Of a stretch of DNA of 64,000 bases, positions 34,954-44,074 are shown piece by piece. A program made the position numbers and the translations under genes. Under the pieces are notes generated by a model. It searched no databases, was not told where the DNA came from, and worked only from the letters and a program-made list of their open reading frames with translations. This DNA is from an uncultured Chloroflexales bacterium (lineage in GTDB: Bacteria > Chloroflexota > Chloroflexia > Chloroflexales > Chloroflexaceae): contig CAKZSI010000071.1 in NCBI GenBank assembly GCA_937918935.1, positions 1 to 64,000 of the forward strand. The letters run 5' to 3'. Within the stretch, counting starts at the first letter, position 1. Every line of letters begins with the position of its first letter.

Positions 34954-37900
34954 CTACGCGTCCTTGTCCAGCATTTGCTCAAGGCGGTGATAGTGCTCGG
35001 CGTTGGTGCGCATCGCTTCGGCGATCAACTCCTCGGCACGGTGCGGGTCGCTGCGCTGGAGGATCTGGAAGCGGCCCTCTCCAGAGATGTACTGCTCGAT
35101 AGAGACCGAGGGCGCTTTCGAGTCGATAGTCAGCGGGTTCTTGCCCTCGCGCACCAGGGCCGGGTTGTAGCGGTAGAGGGTCCACATACCCGACTGAACG
35201 GCCAGTTTCTGCTGGTCGAGGCCGCGGCGCATATCAATGCCGTGGGCAATGCAGTGACTGTAGGCGATGATCAACGACGGGCCTTCATAGGCATCGGCCT
35301 CCAGCATCGCGCGCAGGGTCTGCACATCGTCATAGCCCATCGCCACCCGCGCGACATAGACGTTGCCGTAGGCCAGGGCGAGCAGGCCCAGGTCCTTCTT
35401 CGGCGTGCTCTTGCCCCTGGCAGCGAACTTCGCCACAGCGCCGAGAGGCGTCGCCTTGCTGGCCTGACCGCCGGTGTTGGAGTACACCTCGGTATCGAGC
35501 ACCAGGATGTTGACGTTGCGCCCCGAGGCCAGCACGTGATCCAGACCGCCGTAGCCGATGTCGTAGGCCCAGCCGTCACCACCGATGATCCACACCGAGC
35601 GGCGCACCAGCACCTCGGCCAGCGAGTCCAGATCGCGCAGCAGCGGCGTATCGGCGTCAGGGTTACCCCCCAGCTCGGCGGCGATGCGCTGCCTGAGCAG
35701 GGCCACCCGTTCGCGCTGGGCGCTGATGCCGGCCTCATCGTGCTGATCGGCGTTCAGCAGGGCTTCGACCAGATCCGGGCCGAGGCGCCCGGCCAGGCGC
35801 AGGAGCAACTCGCGGGCGTACTCGCGCTGCTTATCGATCGTCAGGCGCATGCCCAGGCCAAATTCGGCATTGTCCTCAAAGAGCGAGTTGGACCAGGCCG
35901 GGCCGCGCCCTTCGCGGTTCACCGTCCAGGGTGTGGTGGGCAGGTTGCCGCCGTAGATTGACGAGCATCCCGTGGCATTGGCGATCACCGAGCGATCGCC
36001 AAAGAGCTGGCTGACCAGCTTGACGTAGGGTGTTTCGCCACAACCGGCGCAGGCGCCGGAGAACTCGAAGAGCGGCAGCAGCAACTGCGAGTTCTTAATC
36101 GTGTTGAGGTGGAGCTGGGTGCGGTCCACCTCGGGGATATTGAGGAAGAAGTCCCAGTTGGCGGCCTCATTCTGGCGCAGGGGCGCCTGGGGGGCCATAT
36201 TGATCGCCTTGCGCCCCGTCTGGCGCTTGTCCTTCACCGGGCAGGTCTCGACGCACAGGGCGCAGCCGGTGCAGTCTTCAGGGGCGACCTGCAGGGTGAA
36301 CTTGTAGCCCGGAAACTCCTTGAAGCGCGCGTCGGTGCTCTTGAAGGTTGGCGGCGCGCCGGCGAGGGCCTCGGGGGCGTAGATCTTCGGGCGGATGACG
36401 GCGTGGGGGCAGACGAAGGCGCACTTGTTGCACTGGATGCAGATATCCGGCTCCCAGACGGGGATCTCGATGGCGATGTTGCGCTTCTCCCAGCGTGAGG
36501 TGCCGGTGGGATAGGTACCGTCGAAGGGCAACTTGCTGACGGGCAGATCGTCGCCGTGCAGGCTGATCATCGCCCCGAGCACCTCGCGCACGAAGGGAGG
36601 CGCGCCAGGGGTGACCGGCGGGCGCATGTGGTAGCCGTTCTGCTCCGGATCGACTGCGGGAATTGGCACCTGGTAGAGCCGGTCGATGGTCTGATCCACG
36701 GCCATGTAGTTCTGCTTGACCACCGCATCGCCGCGCCGCCCATAGGTCTTCTTGATACTGCGCTTGATCTGGGCGATGGCCTCGTCACGGGGAAGCACAC
36801 CGCTGATGGCGAAGAAGCAGGTCTGCATGACCGTATTGATGCGCCCGCGCATGCCGGTGGCCGCGGCGACTGCGGTAGCGTCGATCACCCAGAAGTGCAG
36901 GTTCTTCTCGCGGATGGCCTGGCGCACCTCAACCGGCAGTTTCGACCAGACTTCATCGGGGCCGTAGGGGCTGTTGAGCAAGAAGACGCCGCCCGGACGG
37001 GCGTAGCGCAGCACCTCGAAGCGTTCGAGGAAGCTAAACTGGTGGCAGGCGACAAAGTGAGCCTGGCCGTCGCCGATCAGGTAGGGGGCGCGGATCGGCT
37101 CGGGGCCGAAGCGCAGGTGCGAGATCGTCACCGAGCCGGACTTCTTCGAGTCGTACACGAAGTAGCCCTGGGCCTCGTACTCGGTTTCCTCACCGATGAT
37201 CTTAATACTGTTCTTGTTGGCGCCTACCGTGCCATCGGAGCCAAGGCCCCAGAAGACGCAGCGCACCGTGCTCTCCGGCTCGACGTCGAAGCTACTGTCG
37301 TAAGGCAGGCTGGTGCCGGTCAGATCGTCAGTGATGCCGATGGTGAAGCGGTCGCGTGGATGGGGCGCATCCAGTTCATCGAAGACGGCCTTGACCATGC
37401 CGGGGGTGAACTCCTTGGAGGAGAGACCATAGCGCCCACCGATGATGGTGGGAAACTGCCGGTGCAGGCCGCCGCCATCGTGGAAGTGGCCGCTGCCGTA
37501 GCCATAGACCGCCGACACCACGTCGAGGAAGAGCGGCTCGCCGGTGCTGCCGGGTTCCTTGGTGCGATCAAGCACGGCGATGGCACGGGTGGTAGGCGGC
37601 AGGGCGGCCACGAAGGCCTCGGCGGCAAACGGCCGGTAGAGCCGCACCCGGACGACGCCTACCTTCTCGCCGCGGGCGGCCAGGAAGCGGGCCACCTCTT
37701 CGGCCACCTCACCCCCGGAACCCATAATGACGATAACGCGCTCGGCATCAGGCGCCCCGGCATAGTCAAAGAGATTGTAGCGGCGCCCGGTCAGGGTGAA
37801 GAACTGGTCCATCGTCTGCTGGACCACGCCAGGGCAGGCGATGTAGAAGGGGTTCACACTCTCACGGGCCTGGAAGTAGACATCGGGGTTCTGCGCCGTG

Positions 37901-38592
37901 CCGCGCAGCACCGGATGCTCGGGCGAGAGGGCGCGCGCCCGGTGCGCCCGCACCAGGTCATCGTCGATCATCGTCCGGATAACACTGACATCCACGGGGG
38001 TGATCTTGTTGACCTCGTGGGAGGTGCGGAACCCGTCGAAGAAATGCAGGAAGGGCACCCGGGATTGCAGGGTGGCGGCGTGGGCGATCAGCGCCAGATC
38101 CTGGGCCTCCTGCACCGAGCCGGAGGAGAGCAGGGCCCAGCCGGTGGCGCGCACTGCCATCACGTCGGAATGATCGCCGAAGATTGACAGCCCCTGCGCG
38201 GCAAGCGACCGCGCCGCGACGTGAAAGACCGTCGGCGTGAGTTCACCGGCGATCTTGTACATGTTCGGGATCATTAACAGCAAACCCTGCGAGGCGGTGA
38301 AGGTGGTGGTCAGCGCGCCGGTCTGCATGGCGCCGTGCAGGGCGCCCGCGGCCCCGCCTTCGGACTGCATCTCGTAGACTGTGGGTACGGTGCCCCAGAG
38401 GTTGGGTTTGCCCGCCGCGGCGAAGGCATCCGCCGACTCACCCATCGGCGTAGAGGGAGTGATAGGATAAATCGCCACCACCTCGCTCAACATATATGCC
38501 ACATTTGCCGCGGCTTCATTGCCATCAATGGTAATCTGCGGGATCGGTTCGGCAACGCCGGTGGCGCTTTCCAGGTCCGGACGTACATCCAT
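34954..38592 (-). CDS. nifJ: Pyruvate:ferredoxin (flavodoxin) oxidoreductase, single chain
   Basis: Oxidatively decarboxylates pyruvate to acetyl-CoA and CO2, reducing ferredoxin; reversible in autotrophs. 1212 aa, the full single-chain form. Order: TPP-pyrimidine domain (PITPSTPMGESADAFAAAGK near the start), gamma-type and domain II regions, two [4Fe-4S] motifs at about 712-780 (CIQCNKCAFVCPHA and CTGCALCVETCPV), the third-cluster Cys in GACAGCGETP (about 844) and the TPP motif GDGWAYDIGYGG (about 1000) with YSNTGGQASKATP. Everything expected is present. The ATG at 38592 has GAGGCATCC upstream. The DHOD-like gene follows. Confidence 0.97.
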   Translation of the reverse strand: MDVRPDLESATGVAEPIPQITIDGNEAAANVAYMLSEVVAIYPITPSTPMGESADAFAAAGKPNLWGTVPTVYEMQSEGGAAGALHGAMQTGALTTTFTASQGLLLMIPNMYKIAGELTPTVFHVAARSLAAQGLSIFGDHSDVMAVRATGWALLSSGSVQEAQDLALIAHAATLQSRVPFLHFFDGFRTSHEVNKITPVDVSVIRTMIDDDLVRAHRARALSPEHPVLRGTAQNPDVYFQARESVNPFYIACPGVVQQTMDQFFTLTGRRYNLFDYAGAPDAERVIVIMGSGGEVAEEVARFLAARGEKVGVVRVRLYRPFAAEAFVAALPPTTRAIAVLDRTKEPGSTGEPLFLDVVSAVYGYGSGHFHDGGGLHRQFPTIIGGRYGLSSKEFTPGMVKAVFDELDAPHPRDRFTIGITDDLTGTSLPYDSSFDVEPESTVRCVFWGLGSDGTVGANKNSIKIIGEETEYEAQGYFVYDSKKSGSVTISHLRFGPEPIRAPYLIGDGQAHFVACHQFSFLERFEVLRYARPGGVFLLNSPYGPDEVWSKLPVEVRQAIREKNLHFWVIDATAVAAATGMRGRINTVMQTCFFAISGVLPRDEAIAQIKRSIKKTYGRRGDAVVKQNYMAVDQTIDRLYQVPIPAVDPEQNGYHMRPPVTPGAPPFVREVLGAMISLHGDDLPVSKLPFDGTYPTGTSRWEKRNIAIEIPVWEPDICIQCNKCAFVCPHAVIRPKIYAPEALAGAPPTFKSTDARFKEFPGYKFTLQVAPEDCTGCALCVETCPVKDKRQTGRKAINMAPQAPLRQNEAANWDFFLNIPEVDRTQLHLNTIKNSQLLLPLFEFSGACAGCGETPYVKLVSQLFGDRSVIANATGCSSIYGGNLPTTPWTVNREGRGPAWSNSLFEDNAEFGLGMRLTIDKQREYARELLLRLAGRLGPDLVEALLNADQHDEAGISAQRERVALLRQRIAAELGGNPDADTPLLRDLDSLAEVLVRRSVWIIGGDGWAYDIGYGGLDHVLASGRNVNILVLDTEVYSNTGGQASKATPLGAVAKFAARGKSTPKKDLGLLALAYGNVYVARVAMGYDDVQTLRAMLEADAYEGPSLIIAYSHCIAHGIDMRRGLDQQKLAVQSGMWTLYRYNPALVREGKNPLTIDSKAPSVSIEQYISGEGRFQILQRSDPHRAEELIAEAMRTNAEHYHRLEQMLDKDA

Positions 38593-39446
38593 GAGGATGC
38601 CTCCTCTGTTAGTGGCGCAACCGGTAAGTGCTTGAACGGGAAGGTCTGGGAGGGCTACGCCCTCCCAGTAACCGTCTTCGGGACCATTCGTGTCACGGGG
38701 CTTGCCGGATGCACCAGTCAGTCTCGAATAGCACGCATCGTAACAAGGTTAGTATAGGATTGGCGTCACCTTGCACGAGGTAAAGGGCATGCAACCTTTG
38801 GTGATGATCTCTTTTCTTCATGTCGAATATGGCATCTGCAACGATCAGTGGGGAGTTGACCCGGGGCCGTCGGACAAATCCGGTAGATCACCATTCTCCG
38901 GGCCGATGCAATGGAGGCAGGGGGATCTGGGCGTCCCAATGCCCCAGATGGCCAATGCGACGCGAGGATGCGCCGGAAACCCTACACCTGAGAACTCCCA
39001 GCCTTCCCCCGCCGGGGGGAAGAGCGCGGTTCCCTCTGCCAGCGGGGGAGGGTCAGGGAGGGGGCGGGGCGGCGTCCGCCGGGAACGGACGCCATGCCCT
39101 TCCGAAACCCGGTCCGATTCGCGCGGTGGAGATCATGCAAAACGTTCCGTCGCACCCAGGGCTGGGAAAGGTCCGACCAGGCATAACGCGGTGTATTATA
39201 CTACCGCAGACTGTAGTGACATTTCGCTCATCGCCCCCACCGCGGGAGGGTATAACAGCGAGTACGATAGAGATTAGCCTTAGTTCACACAACATGAGTG
39301 TTGGGAGGCGCACCTTTCCCGCAAGCCCCTTCTTCACCCGCTTCAGGCCCGGATTGCGGAGCGCACCTCCCTCCACATCTCTCGCGAACGGGTTAGCAAC
39401 GGGCCGCGCAGCGACACGATGTCTCAGGCTGTAGATGGAGTAGTCT
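38593..39446. repeat. Long repeat-rich intergenic region
   Basis: About 850 bases between divergent nifJ and the DUF2064 gene. Contents: B hairpin at 38639-38672 (CTGGGAGGGC-TAC-GCCCTCCCAG), D element at 38927-38993, a C-like GC-rich block (CCCCCGCCGGGGGGAAG, then GGAGGGTCAGGGAGGGGG) at about 39000-39075, and an AT-richer stretch at 39190-39300. Short open frames here show no codon pattern or similarity I recognise. Confidence 0.75.
39188..39207 (+). promoter_or_regulatory. Possible promoter with overlapping inverted repeat
   Basis: GCGGT-N10-ACCGC surrounds TATTATACT, a -10-like box. It could be an operator-controlled promoter, but the next gene starts about 240 bases downstream. Confidence 0.3.
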
Positions 39447-40094
39447 ATGACGCCAACATTGATCGTTCTGGCTAATGTATTGAGGCGCAAGGATCTGGTT
39501 CGCCCGCCTGGCCCGGCAGCCCTGTCACTATTCCAGGCGCTTGTCAGCGACACAATCGAGGTCGCACAGGAGATCAGCGGCGCACGAGTGGTGGTGGCTC
39601 ACGATCCGCGTGTGTCGTTAGATCTGGTTCCTGAAGCGAACGTGACGGTACAGCCTCTGGGGGGCACAGGGCCGCAGGCCCTCGCCGTGCTGCTCAAGGA
39701 GGCACTGGACGGAGGCGCCCCGGCGGTGGTCATCGGCGGCGATCTCCCCCATCTGCCACCCTGGCGCCTCCGCGACGCCCTCACCCACCTGGCCGCGGGG
39801 GCGGGGGTGGTGTTCGGCCCCACCGAGCGGCAGGGATGGTACCTGTTGGGGTTGAGTAGCCTGGAGCCGCTGCTGCTCCGCACGCTGCCCGCGCGCGACG
39901 AGCATCCCGAGGCGCTGCTCTGCGCCGCCCACGGGCTTGAACTGTCCGTGGCCATCCTCCCCACCTGGTTTGGGGTGAACGATCTGGCCGACCTCGAGGC
40001 CCTGGCGGGCACGTTGCGAGAAATGCCTGCGACGGTTGCCAGGCGCACCCGCGCGGTGCTAACCGGCGAAAACGCCCGCGCCGTCGGCGGATGA
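39447..40094 (+). CDS. DUF2064/glycosyltransferase-A-like protein
   Basis: 215 aa of the TIGR04282/DUF2064 type, with a nucleotide-diphospho-sugar transferase-like fold: ALVSDTIEVAQEISGARVVV, GGTGPQALAVLLKEAL, VVIGGDLPHLPPWRLRDAL (the metal-binding GSDxPxL motif reads GGDLPHL) and GVVFGPTERQGWYLLGLSSL. The enzyme activity of this family is not established. The first Asp-rich motif of true transferases is weak. GGAG precedes the ATG. The nucleoside hydrolase gene follows on the same strand about 110 bases on. Confidence 0.8.
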   Translation: MTPTLIVLANVLRRKDLVRPPGPAALSLFQALVSDTIEVAQEISGARVVVAHDPRVSLDLVPEANVTVQPLGGTGPQALAVLLKEALDGGAPAVVIGGDLPHLPPWRLRDALTHLAAGAGVVFGPTERQGWYLLGLSSLEPLLLRTLPARDEHPEALLCAAHGLELSVAILPTWFGVNDLADLEALAGTLREMPATVARRTRAVLTGENARAVGG

Positions 40095-40109
40095 CGAGAC
40101 TGTCATCCG
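40088..40109. terminator. Hairpin at the end of the DUF2064 gene
   Basis: CGGATGAC-GAGACT-GTCATCCG, a perfect 8-bp stem over the stop codon. There is no T-run, so it may be a weak terminator or an attenuator for the next gene. Confidence 0.4.
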
Positions 40110-40204
40110 TGACCGCTGTCACGCTCAGCAGCGTCCCATCCCTATCCGGTACACTGTGGTCATCCTATCCCGCTGCGGTATAGCGATACGGAGGAAGGCC
40201 CACT

Positions 40205-41272
40205 ATGAGGCAGGAACCCCACAGCGCGACGAATCCGCTGCCCGTATTCATCGACACCGATGTCGGCTGTGATGACGCCCTCGCCATCGCCTGGTTGCTG
40301 CGCCAGCCCTACATCGAGGTTGTGGGGATGAGCAGCGTCTTTGGCAACAGTAGTGTACAGAACACTACTGCGAACCTGCTCACGCTCCTCGATGTGCTGC
40401 GGTGCGAGGCGCCGGTAACGATTGGCGCCTCGGCGCCGATGGTCTATCCCCGAACTAACGCGGGGGCATTGTTCCACGGCCCTGACGGACTGTGGGGAGC
40501 ACAGCGTTCCCACGATCTTGACGGGTTGCCCGCGGGGGCGCCGGGCGCGATAGCCGCGGCGGCGCGCGCTTACCCCGGCCTGACGATCATCGCCCTCGGG
40601 CCGCTCACCAACATTGCCCGGGCCGTACAGGCCTATCCTGAGGATCTGGTAGGAGTGCGGCTGGTGGCGCTGGCCGGGGCCCACGGCGCCGGATCGATTA
40701 CCCCTGTCGCCGAGTTCAATGCCTTTGCCGATCCCCACGCCCTGGCCCTGGTGCTTGATAGCCCCCTGCAGGTCGAACTGGTTACCCGTGATGCCTTCCG
40801 GGCCCTGGAACTGGACCGCGCGTTCGCCAGGCGGCTGGAGCGCGAAGGCGGCGAGGCTGGTCGCTTTGTCGGCCGGGTGTTCGACAGCTACTCCCGCGCC
40901 GTGAACCGCCAGATGACGCCCGTTGCCGTGCCCGACGCCGCGGCGGTGATCTACGCCCTGCATCCCGAACTGGGTATGGCCGTACCCGCGACCGTGCGCG
41001 TCGTGACCGAGGGTGAACTGACCCGCGGGCAGACGATCATGGCCCTGAGCGAGCAGCATCAGGCGGCGCTGGCGCTCGGAGCGCACGGGATTGAGCACCT
41101 GGCGATGAACGTAACCACGCCTGGTTTCGACTATGAAGAGGCGCTGCACCAGGCCAGCGCCCGGGCGCCGCGGAACGCGCACGTGGTGCTCGAGATTGAC
41201 GCGCAGGCCATGGCGGAGATGTTGGAAGCTGGACTGATGGAGTGGGGCATCGCGCGCGCGGTGGGCGGGTAG
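40205..41272 (+). CDS. Inosine/uridine-preferring nucleoside hydrolase
   Basis: Hydrolyses N-glycosidic bonds of nucleosides to ribose and base. 355 aa. The Ca2+-binding cluster DTDVGCDDALAI has Asp17, Asp19, Asp23 and Asp24; SVFGNSSVQNTTAN matches the loop that follows; the substrate Asn lies in EFNAFADPHA, and the late Asp in VPDAAAVIYAL completes the metal site. All are in place. GGAGGAAGG precedes the ATG. About 40 residues longer than many homologues at the C-terminus. Exact base preference is open. Confidence 0.92.
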   Translation: MRQEPHSATNPLPVFIDTDVGCDDALAIAWLLRQPYIEVVGMSSVFGNSSVQNTTANLLTLLDVLRCEAPVTIGASAPMVYPRTNAGALFHGPDGLWGAQRSHDLDGLPAGAPGAIAAAARAYPGLTIIALGPLTNIARAVQAYPEDLVGVRLVALAGAHGAGSITPVAEFNAFADPHALALVLDSPLQVELVTRDAFRALELDRAFARRLEREGGEAGRFVGRVFDSYSRAVNRQMTPVAVPDAAAVIYALHPELGMAVPATVRVVTEGELTRGQTIMALSEQHQAALALGAHGIEHLAMNVTTPGFDYEEALHQASARAPRNAHVVLEIDAQAMAEMLEAGLMEWGIARAVGG

Positions 41273-41370
41273 CTCGCCGTCGTCGCCGCTGCGCCCTTGA
41301 GAGCGTATCGCGCTACCCCGCGGTCTTTTTTCAATTGGTAGCGTCCTCGCGGACTCTCCCCTCGGGCGAG

Positions 41371-41425
41371 GGCGTGGGGAAAACCGGTCTACCCACAATG
41401 AAGCCGCAGGGCAACCCTGCGGCTT
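41371..41425. repeat. Family A palindrome and adjacent perfect hairpin
   Basis: GTGGGGAAAACCGGTCTACCCAC (41374-41396) is an imperfect A element. AAGCCGCAGGG-CAA-CCCTGCGGCTT (41401-41425) is a perfect 11-bp hairpin 9 bases after the end of the leftward small gene and could terminate it. Confidence 0.7.
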
Positions 41426-41433
41426 CGTGTGGG

Positions 41434-41571
41434 TCAGGCTTCGAGTTTCTTTTGCGAGTCCATGGCACTGAGGATCTTATTGGTGAGGTAGGTCGCCAGC
41501 CAGGCCGCGGCAAGGCCGAGTAGCAGATTGAGCAACCCGTAGACCAGCCTGCGGCGGAGATCTTCGTCCAT
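41434..41571 (-). CDS. 45-residue membrane protein coupled to the metallopeptidase gene
   Basis: A short gene starting at the base right after the metallopeptidase stop (TAA-ATG), with GGGAGG 5 bases before its ATG. The protein has a charged start (MDEDLRRR), one hydrophobic helix (GLLNLLLGLAAAWLATYL) and a hydrophilic Lys/Glu end. A perfect hairpin follows. The coupling, ribosome-binding site and topology all argue that it is real. It may help the membrane peptidase, but no family is known to me. Confidence 0.7.
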   Translation of the reverse strand: MDEDLRRRLVYGLLNLLLGLAAAWLATYLTNKILSAMDSQKKLEA

Positions 41572-42279
41572 TTAGTCCTCCCGTCGTCCTGCAAGCAAGG
41601 TGGCGAAGTAGAGCAGTTGAGCGATGGCTTGAGCAGCCGCAGCCACGTAGGTCAGTGCGGCGGCGTTGAGCACGGCATTTACCCCGCTCATTTCCTGGTT
41701 GGTGACCAGATTGTTGCGCTGCAGCATCTCCCTGGCGCGGGCGCTGGCATTGAACTCAACCGGCAGGGTCACCAGGGTAAACGCGACCGCAGCGGAGAAG
41801 AGGATCAACCCGACCGTCGCAATAGTATAGCCGAAGGTGCCACTGGCGAAGGCGGTCAGCAGCAAACCGATGAAGAACAGGATGGTCCCCAGGCTGGAGC
41901 CGAGGTTGGCGATCCCGACGATGCCAGCGCGCGCCCGCAGCCAGAAGTAGCCCTCCTGATCCTGGGCGGCGTGGCCGAGTTCATGGGCAACGATGGCCAT
42001 CGCGGCGACCGAAGGCTGCAACGAGCCGTCAGAGAGGCGCATCACCGCGCCGCGGGGATCGTAGTGGTCGGTGAGCATGCCGCCAATCCGCTCCACCTGC
42101 ACGTGGGAGAGGTTCTCATTCTGCATCAGCGTGGTGGCCACATCGAAGCCGTTCAGGCCGCGGGCGTTGGGTACCTGCGACCACTTGCTGTAGGCCGACT
42201 GAACGCGAAACTGCGCCCACATCGCCAGGAGAAAGGCTGGCAGGGCAAATACGAAGTAGAGTGGGTCAAAGAAGAACAT
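41572..42279 (-). CDS. YugP-type neutral zinc metallopeptidase
   Basis: 235 aa membrane protein. The N-terminus is an anchor (DPLYFVFALPAFLLAMWAQF), followed by the conserved TDHYDPRGAVMRLS and the zinc motif AHELGHAAQ (His99, Glu100, His103). Two further hydrophobic segments follow (about 125-175) with FNASARA, a conserved motif that supplies the third ligand region. YugP-like peptidases have no known substrate. GAGGAG precedes the ATG, and an extended -10 (TGG-TATACT) lies about 60 bases upstream. The 45-aa gene follows with no gap. Confidence 0.92.
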   Translation of the reverse strand: MFFFDPLYFVFALPAFLLAMWAQFRVQSAYSKWSQVPNARGLNGFDVATTLMQNENLSHVQVERIGGMLTDHYDPRGAVMRLSDGSLQPSVAAMAIVAHELGHAAQDQEGYFWLRARAGIVGIANLGSSLGTILFFIGLLLTAFASGTFGYTIATVGLILFSAAVAFTLVTLPVEFNASARAREMLQRNNLVTNQEMSGVNAVLNAAALTYVAAAAQAIAQLLYFATLLAGRRED

Positions 42280-42335
42280 TGCTATTTCTCCTCGTGATCA
42301 CGGTCAACAAGATGAGCGACAGATGTTTCGTAGAT

Positions 42336-42344
42336 AGTATACCA
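42336..42344 (-). promoter_or_regulatory. Extended -10 promoter for the metallopeptidase
   Basis: Minus-strand TGG-TATACT, about 57 bases before the start. Confidence 0.5.
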
Positions 42345-42457
42345 TTTCAACCGGGCGTCGCTCATAAGAGCAGCATAAGAACAAGGCAGTGACGTAGTGC
42401 AATACGGTTTCCGGTGTGGAGCCACCCTCCGGGCGGCTCCTCTCAAACCATGCAGGC

Positions 42458-42676
42458 CTATAATGGTGAGCTTTCACCTTCAGCCGGTGGGGGAGGTGCA
42501 GGCGGAGCGGGAGGGAGGTACATCCGGACGGCCCGACGTTCGGCCAGGCGTTGCCCGAGCACGACTAATCCAGCCGCCGCCGCGCCGAGAACGAACCCTA
42601 CCAGCACGCCCCGCAGCAGCGGCCATTCATCGGCCTCGGGAATAAGGCGCGCAACATCTTCTGCGATAGTACTCAC
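42458..42676 (-). CDS. Small single-pass membrane protein
   Basis: 72 aa from GTG 42676, with AGGAG 7 bases upstream and an extended -10 (TGC-TATACT) about 40 bases upstream. It has an acidic helix (TIAEDVARLIPEADEWP), one transmembrane helix (GVLVGFVLGAAAAGLVVLG), then a basic stretch (QRLAERRAVRMY) and a Pro-rich end. Codons upstream of the GTG look non-coding. No family recognised. Confidence 0.65.
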   Translation of the reverse strand: MSTIAEDVARLIPEADEWPLLRGVLVGFVLGAAAAGLVVLGQRLAERRAVRMYLPPAPPAPPPPAEGESSPL

Positions 42677-42711
42677 GCGGTAGCTCCTGAGCCCCCGGTC
42701 ACAACAGCGGC

Positions 42712-42720
42712 AGTATAGCA
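42712..42720 (-). promoter_or_regulatory. Extended -10 promoter for the small membrane protein
   Basis: Minus-strand TGC-TATACT, about 37 bases before the GTG start. Confidence 0.5.
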
Positions 42721-42839
42721 TGGGGAGGGCGTTGGCGGCAACCTGAGGCGCGCTGAGGCTCTGACGCACTGAAGGGATTTATGGCTGCCGAAGGGGTGCT
42801 CACTGGAGAGGGCGCCAAGGAGCACCAAGGGAGTCAGGT

Positions 42840-43421
42840 ATGCATACGGACGCGCCTGGGTGGCGGATCGCACTCAACGGGCCAGCGCAGCGGATCGTTT
42901 CGCTTGTGCCCAGTCTGACCGAGTGGTTGTTCAGCGTAGGCCTGGGGGAGCGTGTCGTTGGCGTCACTGATTTCTGCATCGAGCCTGCGGCGGCCCTGGC
43001 CGGGCTGCCCCGCCTGCGCGGCGCCAGGAACCCCGACCGGGCACGGATCGTCGCCCTGCGACCCGACCTGGTGATCGCCGACCAGGAGGAGAACCGCGAG
43101 CGCGATGTCCTGGCGCTCGCCGCCGCCGGCATTCAGGTGTACGTAACTGCCATTCGCAGCCTGGCCGATGTGCCGGAGCAACTTGGGGATCTGGCCCGGG
43201 GCCTGGGGGCGGCTGACCGGGCCGCTCCCGCGCTGGAGGACATGCGCGCGGCGATCGATGCGGCGGAGCGCGCCCTGCCCGCCACGCCACGCCCGACGAT
43301 TGCCTTTATCTGGCGCGACCCGTGGATGGCGGTCGGCGCCAAGACCTACGCTGGCGTTATGCATCCCTCGAAGGAGGATGATAGGGAATGTTTCCGCATA
43401 ACGCAACGTTTCAAGGAGTAA
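42840..43421 (+). pseudogene. Truncated BtuF-like ABC-transporter substrate-binding protein
   Basis: 193 aa. Residues 15-175 match the N-terminal half and linker helix of helical-backbone metal/vitamin B12 binding proteins: RIVSLVPSLTEWLFSVGLGE, GVTDFC, LRPDLVIADQEENRERDVLAL, and FIWRDPWMAVGAKTYAGV. After about residue 177 the expected DLLxxxGGxNxF and C-terminal lobe are missing and the frame runs into unrelated, less GC-rich DNA. No signal peptide is present. The gene is probably broken by a deletion or insertion, with the 3' part lost. No permease or ATPase gene is adjacent. Confidence 0.75.
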
Positions 43422-43560
43422 GGCGAAGCCGAAGATTTGTGGCGATTGTCTTCAGAAGCAAGTCGTCTGAGAAAAAGGACGAAGCGAGCGCGATAGAAGA
43501 AGCCGCGCCTCGGAAAGTGGATGCTTGTTCCTCAACGGGCAATGAGTGCAGATGGGGAAA
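43360..43560. other. Lower-GC segment after the broken BtuF-like gene
   Basis: About 200 bases visibly richer in A and T than the flanks (for example GGCGATTGTCTTCAGAAGC and GAGAAAAAGGACGAAGCG). Purine-rich, with no recognisable coding sequence. It looks like an inserted or foreign remnant. Confidence 0.4.
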
Positions 43561-43576
43561 CCGGGTTTCCCCACAT
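43552..43576. repeat. Palindromic repeat, family A
   Basis: GATGGGGAAACC-G-GGTTTCCCCACATC: perfect core. It separates the broken gene from the convergent helical-protein gene. Confidence 0.85.
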
Positions 43577-43604
43577 CCCTTAGCAGGAGTGCGCCGCGCG
43601 CACG

Positions 43605-44027
43605 CTACTGCGTAAACGCCCCCAGGTCATTCTTGAGCGCCAGGGTGGGACGGTGAGCCGCCAGGGCATCGCCATCGGCGCCGATGCCGGCAATGAGTTG
43701 GCCAGCGCGCTCGCGGAGCGTGGGGGCATCCCCCGTCCCCAGAGCGCGATCGAGCACCTGCAAAGCAATCACCATTTTCTGCCGCTGCGAGAGCAACGCC
43801 CGGGCCTCGGTGAAGAACTGCTCCAGGGGAACCTCGGTCAGGTAGCGCGTGGCGCGCCCGATCAGATCGGCGTCGTAGCTGAGACCACGGGGAAGAAAGG
43901 CCGCCAGGCGCTCACCCTCGTACACGCTCGTCGCCCTCGCCAGATGCCCCAGGGCGACTACCAGCGCCGTTGCCGGCGTTAACTTCCCCGGCGGGTAGAT
44001 CGCGTCCAGTTCCGTCCACGAACCCAT
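43605..44027 (-). CDS. Small helical protein of unknown function
   Basis: 140 aa from ATG 44027, behind a very strong AAGGAGG. All helical and acidic-basic mixed: LDAIYPPGKLTPATALVVAL, YEGERLAAFLPRGLSYDADL, then QRQKMVIALQVLDRALGTGD. The last part resembles helix pairs in TerB-like or other helical bundle proteins, but I see no diagnostic acidic motif. The frame is open upstream only because of a repeat. Function unknown. Confidence 0.6.
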   Translation of the reverse strand: MGSWTELDAIYPPGKLTPATALVVALGHLARATSVYEGERLAAFLPRGLSYDADLIGRATRYLTEVPLEQFFTEARALLSQRQKMVIALQVLDRALGTGDAPTLRERAGQLIAGIGADGDALAAHRPTLALKNDLGAFTQ

Positions 44028-44074
44028 GGTGACCTCCTTAGCACTTGATCGGACCTGACCTGACCGTGGCCGGT

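Noticed and set aside
36556-38187. A 543-codon open frame on the plus strand opposite nifJ
   Set aside because: It is the antisense shadow of a well-conserved enzyme in GC-rich DNA; the protein is His/Ala/Gly-rich without domain features.
43388-43615. A 75-codon frame after the broken BtuF-like gene
   Set aside because: It runs into the A palindrome, has no family features and a composition unlike neighbouring genes.
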